DNA of 25,400 bases, from contig JAUCBJ010003119.1 of the NCBI GenBank assembly GCA_032718475.1, positions 1 to 25,400 on the forward strand, written 5' to 3'. How positions within the stretch are numbered: position 1 is the stretch's first letter; each line of letters begins with the position of its first letter. The notes beneath the pieces are model-generated. The model was not told where the DNA came from. It searched no databases and worked only from the letters and a program-made list of their open reading frames with translations. The position numbers and the translations under genes were made by a program. The stretch comes from Nemertoderma westbladi (lineage: Eukaryota > Xenacoelomorpha > Nemertodermatida > Nemertodermatidae). Below are positions 16,156 through 25,400 of this stretch, piece by piece.

Positions 16156-16530
16156 CAAAGGTCTGAAAGTGAAAACAACTAACGACGACAACTATTTGCA
16201 TAAATTGACCCACCCCCTAACAGTGTCAATTCGCTAAGGCTTCGCCAACTTCGTGCTGCGCGAAGTCCCCACTTCGTGTATTACATCTTTAATCATACTA
16301 TTACGTAGCTATTCATACATTTAAAAAATGTTCCAGAATATGGTTTATTTATTAATAGAATAAAATAGCCTCGTGTCATTGCAAAACCATGCAACATTTG
16401 AACGCTCATATCTCAGCTATTTTTCAACGAAATTCAAATTATGTTACATATTTGGAATCCTTGCATGGCCAGCTTTCCATTGTTACCAACGAACAGCTAT
16501 AAGGTAGAAGAATAACTGCGGTGTAACTGG

Positions 16531-17427
16531 TTTGACTATGTTCTACGCATGTCCTTAGATCATTATAATGATGATGGGGTGATGATAACTCCACCTACTG
16601 GCTCCAGAAGTCGAGGAAATCCTGCCAAGTACCTAACTGATCTAGATTTTGCTGATGACTTAGGAGTACTCTCAGAATCATTAGAGGGAGCCCAACGGCT
16701 CCTCAGCTCATTAGAACATACTGCTTCTAGTGTTGGTCTTTTTATTAACTCCAGAAAGACCAAAATTCTGACAGTTAACTTTGAAAGTCCTCAGCAAGTC
16801 TCTGATCGGATGAGCATAAGCTCAAAGGATGGTATGCTTGAGCATGTGGACGACTTCTGTTACCTGGGATCATGGATCCGGAAGTCAGGTGAGGACCTTC
16901 GAATACGTAAGGGAAAGGCATGGGCAGCCTTGAATAGGCTTTCCAGGATTTGGAAGTCACCTAGAATTAATCGGAAACTTAAGGTCCGATTATTTAGAGC
17001 AGCAGTAGTTCCAGTACTCCTCTACGGGAGTCCATGCTGGGCTCTAACTGCTGAGGACACCAAATCTCTGGATGGCACATTCACAAGAATGCTACGCCGG
17101 GTTCATTGTGTCAAGTACAATGCACACATCTCCAACCAGACACTATATAACATTGGAGGTGTCTCATTGGTTCCCCCAAGCTTGACACTAGAACAAAATC
17201 GCCTCCGCTTTGCAGGACATTGCTTTCGCCGTGAGGACCAGCCAGTGCATAATCTTGTACTTTGGCAGCCTCATGGAGTGAATAAGCATGGTGGACAGCC
17301 CATGACTTTCTTGAGACGCATCTTAAAGGACACTGGCGTTAAAGATGCGGATGATCTAGCAAATGTCATGGGTGATAGGGAGTTGTGGCGGTGCAATTTT
17401 GTTGACAAGCCGGCACAGCATTCTTAA
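16531..17427 (+). pseudogene. LINE reverse transcriptase, C-terminal half
   Basis: An open frame of about 298 codons. It reads FDYVLRMSLD at 16531-16560, then LTDLDFADDLGVL with the catalytic FADD box of RT motif C (16648-16659). Next come the SRKTK segment, DFCYLGSWI (motif E type), the thumb region KVRLFRAAVVPVLLYGSPCW, and a C-terminal RLRFAGHCFRR...LVLW block. These are hallmarks of endonuclease-RT LINEs. The endonuclease and the first RT motifs (including motif A aspartate and QGDT) are absent, so it cannot be active. The similarity runs upstream of the ATG at 16549 to the junction with fold-back F, so that ATG is internal. The frame itself has no stops or shifts, which suggests a fairly recent insertion. 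Confidence 0.9.
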
Positions 17428-17476
17428 AAATGCAGCTGCAATGCAGCATGCCGATCCTAGTAGTAGTAGTAGTAGA
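16533..17476 (+). mobile_element. 5'-truncated LINE copy with (TAG)n tail
   Basis: The element starts inside the RT domain and ends shortly after the ORF with a (TAG)6 tail at 17458-17475, the microsatellite 3' end typical of several LINE clades. I found no clear target duplication: sequence before 16533 (GTGTAACTGG) does not recur after 17476. Confidence 0.8.
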
Positions 17477-17721
17477 AGAAGAGGGAAATCAGGCTAGTCC
17501 ACCGAAATAGCCGAAGCTAGTAAATCGGTCGAGTAGCCGAAATTTGTATTGGAATAGCAGGATTTAAAAAAGTAACAATTAGACAGTAAACAACTGTCTG
17601 TCTAATGTAATTTTCGTACGGCACACAATGTTATAGTTTGATTACAAATTACAATCCTTGGATATAGTGCCGTTGCCGAATGCTGTACATAGTAATAGAG
17701 TGAGAGATAAGTTATAAGTAG
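17477..17721. other. Spacer between LINE and satellite
   Basis: Three TAGCCGAA words (17507, 17532, 17718) lead into the satellite, whose first monomer begins CCGAAACTG. A 9-bp perfect hairpin (ATTAGACAG 17578-17586, CTGTCTAAT 17598-17606) lies between. No ACE exon or other gene is visible on either strand. Confidence 0.5.
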
Positions 17722-18057
17722 CCGAAACTGTCGATATAATGGAGGTAGGCGTGGTTTGTTCTTCTGAACTCATTTGAACCGAAACTGGCGATATAATGGA
17801 GGTAGGCGTGGTTTGTTCTTCTGAACTCATTTGAACCGAAACTGGCGATATAATGGAGGTAGGCGTGGTTTGTTCTTCTGAACTCATTTGAACCGAAACT
17901 GGCGATATAATGGAGGTAGGCGTGGTTTGTTCTTCTGAACTCATTTGAACCGAAACTGGCGATATAATGGAGGTAGGCGTGGTTTGTTCTTCTGAACTCA
18001 TTTGAACCGAAACTGGCGATATAATGGAGGTAGGCGTGGTTTGTTCTTCTGAACTCA

Positions 18058-19430
18058 TTTAAACCGAAACTGGCGATATAATGGAGGTAGGCGTGGTTTG
18101 TTCTTCTGAACTCATTTGAACCCGAAACTGGCGATATAATGGAGGTAGGCGTGGTTTGTTCTTCTGAACTCATTTAAACCGAAACTGGCGATATAATGGA
18201 GGTAGGCGTGGTTTGTTCTTCTGAACTCATTTGAACCGAAACTGGCGATATAATGGAGGTAGGCGTGGTTTGTTCTTCTGAACTCATTTGAACCCGAAAC
18301 TGGCGATATAATGGAGGTAGGCGTGGTTTGTTCTTCTGAACTCATTTGAACCGAAACTGGCGATATAATGGAGGTAGGCGTGGTTTGTTCTTTTGAACTA
18401 ATTTGAACCGAAACTGTCGATATATTGGAGGTAGGCGTGGTTTGTTCTTCTGAACTCATTTGAACCGAAACTGTCGATATAATGGAGGTAGGCGTGGTTT
18501 GTTCTTCTGAACTCATTTGAACCGAAACTGTCGATATAATGGAGGTAGGCGTGGTTTGTTCTTCTGAACTCATTTGAACCGAAACTGTCGATATAATGGA
18601 GGGAGGCGTGGTTTGTTCTTCTGAACTCATTTGAACCCGAAACTGGCGATATAATGGAGGTAGGCGTGGTTTGTTCTTCTGAACTCATTTGAACCGAAAC
18701 TGGCGATATAATGGAGGTAGGCGTGGTTTGTTCTTCTGAACTCATTTGGACCGAAACTGGCGATATAATGGAGGTAGGCGTGGTTTGTTCTTTTGAACTA
18801 ATTTGAACCGAAACTGTCGATATATTGGAGGTAGGCGTGGTTTGTTCTTCTGAACTCATTTGAACCGAAACTGTCGATATAATGGAGGTAGGCGTGGTTT
18901 GTTCTTCTGAACTCATTTGAACCGAAACTGTCGATATAATGGAGGTAGGCGTGGTTTGTTCTTCTGAACTCATTTGAACCGAAACTGTCGATATAATGGA
19001 GGGAGGCGTGGTTTGTTCTTCTGAACTCATTTGAACCGAAACTGGCGATATAATGGAGGTAGGCGTGGTTTGTTCTTCTGAACTAATTTGAACCGAAACT
19101 GGCGATATAATGGAGGTAGGCGTGGTTTGTTCTTCTGAACTCATTTGAACCGAAACTGGCGATATAATGGAGGTAGGCGTGGTTTGTTCTTCTGAACTCA
19201 TTTGAACCGAAACTGGCGATATAATGGAGGTAGGCGTGGTTTGTTCTTCTGAACTCATTTGAACCGAAACTGGCGATATAATGGAGGTAGGCGTGGTTTG
19301 TTCTTCTGAACTCATTTGAACCGAAACTGTCGATATAATGGAGGTAGGCGTGGTTTGTTCTTCTGAACTCATTTGAACCGAAACTGGCGATATAATGGAG
19401 GTAGGCGTGGTTTGTTCTTCTGAACTCATT
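18058..19430. repeat. Segmentally duplicated block within the satellite, copy 1
   Basis: The ordered set of rare variants (TTTAAACCG, ACCCG, TTTTGAACTAA, TATATTGG, GGGAGG, GGACCG, a second TTTTGAACTAA, GAACTAATTTG) recurs at 23191-24563 with a constant offset of 5133 bp, i.e. 90 monomers plus three inserted bases. Copy 1 has one further TTTAAACCG unit (18175) that copy 2 lacks. The P/T variant order also matches up to about 19430 and then diverges. Confidence 0.85.
18391..19190. repeat. Seven-monomer higher-order repeat, two units
   Basis: The series TTTTGAACTAA, TATATTGG, three T-type monomers with GGGAGG in the last, then G-type monomers, starts at 18391 and again at 18791. The offset of 400 bp equals seven monomers plus one inserted C. 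The same pair is present at about 23524 and 23924. Confidence 0.75.
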
Positions 19431-22400
19431 TGAACCGAAACTGTCGATATAATGGAGGTAGGCGTGGTTTGTTCTTCTGAACTCATTTGAACCTAAACTG
19501 GCGATATAATGGAGGTAGGCGTGGTTTGTTCTTCTGAACTCATTTGAACCGAAACTGTCGATATAATGGAGGTAGGCGTGGTTTGTTCTTCTGAACTCAT
19601 TTGAACCGAAACTGGCGATATAATGGAGGTAGGCGTGGTTTGTTCTTCTGAACTCATTTGAACCGAAACTGGCGATATAATGGAGGTAGGCGTGGTTTGT
19701 TCTTCTGAACTCATTTGAACCGAAACTGTCGATATAATGGAGGTAGGCGTGGTTTGTTCTTCTGAACTCATTTGAACCGAAACTGTCGATATAATGGAGG
19801 TAGGCGTGGTTTGTTCTTCTGAACTCATTTGAACCGAAAATGTCGATATAATGGAGGTAGGCGTGGTTTGTTCTTCTGAACTCATTTGAACCGAAACTGT
19901 CGATATAATGGAGGTAGGCGTGGTTTGTTCTTCTGAACTCATTTGAACCGAAACTGTCGATATAATGGAGGTAGGCGTGGTTTGTTCTTCTGAACTCATT
20001 TGAACCGAAACTGGCGATATAATGGAGGTAGGCGTGGTTTGTTCTTCTGAACTCATTTGAACCGAAACTGTCGATATAATGGAGGTAGGCGTGGTTTGTT
20101 CTTCTGAACTCATTTGAACCGAAACTGGCGATATAATGGAGGTAGGCGTGGTTTGTTCTTCTGAACTCATTTGAACCGAAACTGGCGATATAATGGAGGT
20201 AGGCGTGGTTTGTTCTTCTGAACTCATTTGAACCGAAACTGGCGATATAATGGAGGTAGGCGTGGTTTGTTCTTCTGAACTCATTTGAACCGAAACTGTC
20301 GATATAATGGAGGTAGGCGTGGTTTGTTCTTCTGAACTCATTTGAACCGAAACTGTCGATATAATGGAGGTAGGCGTGGTTTGTTCTTCTGAACTCATTT
20401 GAACCGAAACTGGCGATATAATGGAGGTAGGCGTGGTTTGTTCTTCTGAACTCATTTGAACCGAAACTGTCGATATAATGGAGGTAGGCGTGGTTTGTTC
20501 TTCTGAACTCATTTGAACCGAAACTGTCGATATAATGGAGGTAGGCGTGGTTTGTTCTTCTGAACTCATTTGAACCGAAACTGGCGATATAATGGAGGTA
20601 GGCGTGGTTTGTTCTTCTGAACTCATTTGAACCGAAACTGTCGATATAATGGAGGTAGGCGTGGTTTGTTCTTCTGAACTCATTTGAACCGAAACTGGCG
20701 ATATAATGGAGGTAGGCGTGGTTTGTTCTTCTGAACTCATTTGAACCGAAACTGGCGATATAATGGAGGTAGGCGTGGTTTGTTCTTCTGAACTCATTTG
20801 AACCGAAACTGGCGATATAATGGAGGTAGGCGTGGTTTGTTCTTCTGAACTCATTTGAACCGAAACTGGCGATATAATGGAGGTAGGCGTGGTTTGTTCT
20901 TCTGAACTCATTTGAACCGAAACTGGCGATATAATGGAGGTAGGCGTGGTTTGTTCTTCTGAACTCATTTGAACCGAAACTGGCGATATAATGGAGGTAG
21001 GCGTGGTTTGTTCTTCTGAACTCATTTGAACCGAAACTGTCGATATAATGGAGGTAGGCGTGGTTTGTTCTTCTGAACTCATTTGAACCGAAACTGTCGA
21101 TATAATGGAGGTAGGCGTGGTTTGTTCTTCTGAACTTATTTGAACCGAAACTGGCGATATAATGGAGGTAGGCGTGGTTTGTTCTTCTGAACTCATTTGA
21201 ACCGAAACTGGCGATATAATGGAGGTAGGCGTGGTTTGTTCTTCTGAACTCATTTGAACCGAAACTGGCGATATAATGGAGGTAGGCGTGGTTTGTTCTT
21301 CTGAACTCATTTGAACCGAAACTGTCGATATAATGGAGGTAGGCGTGGTTTGTTCTTCTGAACTCATTTGAACCGAAACTGTCGATATAATGGAGGTAGG
21401 CGTGGTTTGTTCTTCTGAACTCATTTGAACCGAAACTGGCGATATAATGGAGGTAGGCGTGGTTTGTTCTTCTGAACTCATTTGAACCGAAACTGGCGAT
21501 ATAATGGAGGTAGGCGTGGTTTGTTCTTTTGAACTAATTTGAACCGAAACTGTCGATATATTGGAGGTAGGCGTGGTTTGTTCTTCTGAACTCATTTGAA
21601 CCGAAACTGGCGATATAATGGAGGTAGGCGTGGTTTGTTCTTCTGAACTCATTTGAACCGAAACTGTCGATATAATGGAGGTAGGCGTGGTTTGTTCTTC
21701 TGAACTCATTTGAACCGAAACTGGCGATATAATGGAGGTAGGCGTGGTTTGTTCTTCTGAACTCATTTGAACCGAAACTGGCGATATAATGGAGGTAGGC
21801 GTGGTTTGTTCTTCTGAACTCATTTGAACCGAAACTGGCGATATAATGGAGGTAGGCGTGGTTTGTTCTTCTGAACTCATTTGAACCGAAACTGGCGATA
21901 TAATGGAGGTAGGCGTGGTTTGTTCTTCTGAACTCATTTGAACCGAAACTGGCGATATAATGGAGGTAGGCGTGGTTTGTTCTTCTGAACTCATTTGAAC
22001 CGAAACTGGCGATATAATGGAGGTAGGCGTGGTTTGTTCTTCTGAACTCATTTGAACCGAAACTGTCGATATAATGGAGGTAGGCGTGGTTTGTTCTTCT
22101 GAACTCATTTGAACCGAAACTGTCGATATAATGGAGGTAGGCGTGGTTTGTTCTTCTGAACTCATTTGAACCGAAACTGGCGATATAATGGAGGTAGGCG
22201 TGGTTTGTTCTTCTGAACTCATTTGAACCGAAACTGGCGATATAATGGAGGTAGGCGTGGTTTGTTCTTCTGAACTCATTTGAACCGAAACTGGCGATAT
22301 AATGGAGGTAGGCGTGGTTTGTTCTTCTGAACTCATTTGAACCGAAACTGGCGATATAATGGAGGTAGGCGTGGTTTGTTCTTCTGAACTCATTTGAACC

Positions 22401-23190
22401 GAAACTGGCGATATAATGGAGGTAGGCGTGGTTTGTTCTTCTGAACTCATTTGAACCGAAACTGGCGATATAATGGAGGTAGGCGTGGTTTGTTCTTCTG
22501 AACTCATTTGAACCGAAACTGGCGATATAATGGAGGTAGGCGTGGTTTGTTCTTCTGAACTCATTTGAACCGAAACTGTCGATATAATGGAGGTAGGCGT
22601 GGTTTGTTCTTCTGAACTCATTTGAACCGAAACTGGCGATATAATGGAGGTAGGCGTGGTTTGTTCTTCTGAACTCATTTGAACCGAAACTGGCGATATA
22701 ATGGAGGTAGGCGTGGTTTGTTCTTCTGAACTCATTTGAACCGAAACTGGCGATATAATGGAGGTAGGCGTGGTTTGTTCTTCTGAACTCATTTGAACCG
22801 AAACTGGCGATATAATGGAGGTAGGCGTGGTTTGTTCTTCTGAACTCATTTGAACCGAAACTGGCGATATAATGGAGGTAGGCGTGGTTTGTTCTTCTGA
22901 ACTCATTTGAACCGAAACTGGCGATATAATGGAGGTAGGCGTGGTTTGTTCTTCTGAACTCATTTGAACCGAAACTGGCGATATAATGGAGGTAGGCGTG
23001 GTTTGTTCTTCTGAACTCATTTGAACCGAAACTGGCGATATAATGGAGGTAGGCGTGGTTTGTTCTTCTGAACTCATTTGAACCGAAACTGGCGATATAA
23101 TGGAGGTAGGCGTGGTTTGTTCTTCTGAACTCATTTGAACCGAAACTGGCGATATAATGGAGGTAGGCGTGGTTTGTTCTTCTGAACTCA

Positions 23191-24563
23191 TTTAAACCGA
23201 AACTGGCGATATAATGGAGGTAGGCGTGGTTTGTTCTTCTGAACTCATTTGAACCCGAAACTGGCGATATAATGGAGGTAGGCGTGGTTTGTTCTTCTGA
23301 ACTCATTTGAACCGAAACTGGCGATATAATGGAGGTAGGCGTGGTTTGTTCTTCTGAACTCATTTGAACCGAAACTGGCGATATAATGGAGGTAGGCGTG
23401 GTTTGTTCTTCTGAACTCATTTGAACCCGAAACTGGCGATATAATGGAGGTAGGCGTGGTTTGTTCTTCTGAACTCATTTGAACCGAAACTGGCGATATA
23501 ATGGAGGTAGGCGTGGTTTGTTCTTTTGAACTAATTTGAACCGAAACTGTCGATATATTGGAGGTAGGCGTGGTTTGTTCTTCTGAACTCATTTGAACCG
23601 AAACTGTCGATATAATGGAGGTAGGCGTGGTTTGTTCTTCTGAACTCATTTGAACCGAAACTGTCGATATAATGGAGGTAGGCGTGGTTTGTTCTTCTGA
23701 ACTCATTTGAACCGAAACTGTCGATATAATGGAGGGAGGCGTGGTTTGTTCTTCTGAACTCATTTGAACCCGAAACTGGCGATATAATGGAGGTAGGCGT
23801 GGTTTGTTCTTCTGAACTCATTTGAACCGAAACTGGCGATATAATGGAGGTAGGCGTGGTTTGTTCTTCTGAACTCATTTGGACCGAAACTGGCGATATA
23901 ATGGAGGTAGGCGTGGTTTGTTCTTTTGAACTAATTTGAACCGAAACTGTCGATATATTGGAGGTAGGCGTGGTTTGTTCTTCTGAACTCATTTGAACCG
24001 AAACTGTCGATATAATGGAGGTAGGCGTGGTTTGTTCTTCTGAACTCATTTGAACCGAAACTGTCGATATAATGGAGGTAGGCGTGGTTTGTTCTTCTGA
24101 ACTCATTTGAACCGAAACTGTCGATATAATGGAGGGAGGCGTGGTTTGTTCTTCTGAACTCATTTGAACCGAAACTGGCGATATAATGGAGGTAGGCGTG
24201 GTTTGTTCTTCTGAACTAATTTGAACCGAAACTGGCGATATAATGGAGGTAGGCGTGGTTTGTTCTTCTGAACTCATTTGAACCGAAACTGGCGATATAA
24301 TGGAGGTAGGCGTGGTTTGTTCTTCTGAACTCATTTGAACCGAAACTGGCGATATAATGGAGGTAGGCGTGGTTTGTTCTTCTGAACTCATTTGAACCGA
24401 AACTGGCGATATAATGGAGGTAGGCGTGGTTTGTTCTTCTGAACTCATTTGAACCGAAACTGTCGATATAATGGAGGTAGGCGTGGTTTGTTCTTCTGAA
24501 CTCATTTGAACCGAAACTGGCGATATAATGGAGGTAGGCGTGGTTTGTTCTTCTGAACTCATT
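23191..24563. repeat. Segmentally duplicated block within the satellite, copy 2
   Basis: Second copy of the 18058-19430 block, identified by the same series of rare variants. Confidence 0.85.
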
Positions 24564-25400
24564 TGAACCGAAACTGGCGATATAATGGAGGTAGGCGTGG
24601 TTTGTTCTTCTGAACTCATTTGAACCGAAACTGGCGATATAATGGAGGTAGGCGTGGTTTGTTCTTCTGAACTCATTTGAACCGAAACTGGCGATATAAT
24701 GGAGGTAGGCGTGGTTTGTTCTTCTGAACTCATTTGAACCGAAACTGGCGATATAATGGAGGTAGGCGTGGTTTGTTCTTCTGAACTCATTTGAACCGAA
24801 ACTGGCGATATAATGGAGGTAGGCGTGGTTTGTTCTTCTGAACTCATTTGAACCGAAACTGTCGATATAATGGAGGTAGGCGTGGTTTGTTCTTCTGAAC
24901 TCATTTGAACCGAAACTGTCGATATAATGGAGGTAGGCGTGGTTTGTTCTTCTGAACTCATTTGAACCGAAACTGTCGATATAATGGAGGTAGGCGTGGT
25001 TTGTTCTTCTGAACTCATTTGAACCGAAACTGTCGATATAATGGAGGTAGGCGTGGTTTGTTCTTCTGAACTCATTTGAACCGAAACTGTCGATATAATG
25101 GAGGTAGGCGTGGTTTGTTCTTCTGAACTCATTTGAACCGAAACTGTCGATATAATGGAGGTAGGCGTGGTTTGTTCTTCTGAACTCATTTGAACCGAAA
25201 CTGTCGATATAATGGAGGTAGGCGTGGTTTGTTCTTCTGAACTCATTTGAACCGAAACTGTCGATATAATGGAGGTAGGCGTGGTTTGTTCTTCTGAACT
25301 CATTTGAACCGAAACTGTCGATATAATGGAGGTAGGCGTGGTTTGTTCTTCTGAACTCATTTGAACCGAAACTGGCGATATAATGGAGGTAGGCGTGGTT

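Larger units (their letters stand above)
17722..25400. repeat. 57-bp satellite/minisatellite array, ~135 monomers, open at the right edge
   Basis: The monomer starts CCGAAACTGGCGATATAATG, continues GAGGTAGGCGTGGTTTGTTC and ends TTCTGAACTCATTTGAA. The period is 57 bp with a few 58-bp units that carry an extra C (ACCCGAAA; near 18120, 18291, 18634, 23252, 23425 and 23768). Common variants are G or T in CTG(G/T)CG, with rarer ones TTTTGAACTAA, GATATATTGG, GAGGGAGGC, TTTAAACCG and GGACCG. They are arranged in higher-order blocks. Each monomer has a small GTTC-TTCT-GAAC hairpin. Because 57 is 3 x 19, the minus strand stays open for up to 1232 codons as repeats of MSSEEQTTPTSIISPVSVQ. Confidence 0.97.

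Noticed and set aside
17642-25360. Very long minus-strand frames (138 to 1232 codons) over the satellite
   Set aside because: The 57-bp period is a multiple of three, so any stop-free monomer gives an endless frame. Frame shifts, stops and mostly nonsynonymous variation speak against coding.
17722-25400. CRISPR array
   Set aside because: Monomers are contiguous 57-bp repeats with no unique spacers, and the setting is eukaryotic.

Overview
The window is eukaryotic nuclear DNA: AT-rich, with a spliced terminal exon, LINE reverse-transcriptase fragments, tRNA-derived SINE heads, DNA-transposon relics with clean target-site duplications, many fold-back (palindromic) elements and a large minisatellite. 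Nothing is laid out like bacterial genes. It fits a repeat-rich marine invertebrate genome. An echinoderm or other invertebrate deuterostome is my guess from overall texture, and I cannot prove it.

The only host gene part I can support is on the minus strand at 14893-15023. It is the last coding exon of an angiotensin-converting-enzyme-like (family M2) peptidyl-dipeptidase, with an intact splice acceptor and stop codon and a candidate poly(A) signal about 310 nt downstream. The rest of the gene should lie to the right, so its last intron would contain a fold-back element, a LINE fragment and the whole visible satellite. That intron is at least 10.3 kb and runs off the window.

Layout. 1-3300: a 3.3-kb fold-back element with about 190-bp inverted ends, inverted CCAAT-bearing tandem repeats and several internal minisatellites. 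3355-4414: a MITE with a perfect 34-bp inverted repeat, interrupted by a 569-bp 5'-truncated retroelement with a 15-bp target duplication. 4437-5017: copy 1 of a repeat (B) shared with the ACE 3' flank. 5399-6381: a 983-bp fold-back with 8-bp target duplications, apparently inside an old RT fragment. 6791-7306: a 516-bp MITE with TTAA target duplications and 78-bp perfect inverted ends. 7804-7961: a tRNA-like head joined to a type-I hammerhead-ribozyme motif. 8087-9130: fold-back family F copy 1 plus a partial arm. 9310-10127: LINE and GIY-YIG-like pseudogenes. 10425-10848: X-box palindrome cluster. 10990-11620: a palindromic element. 11716-14525: repeat B copy 2, split by a 2351-bp hAT element carrying a SINE. 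15057-16532: F copy 2 with an inner palindrome and an expanded GTC tract. 16533-17476: LINE RT fragment. 17722-25400: a 57-bp satellite of about 135 monomers with higher-order structure.

Apart from the ACE exon, almost all recognisable content is mobile or repetitive. The long open frames in the satellite and the GTC tract are by-products of repeats whose period is a multiple of three.
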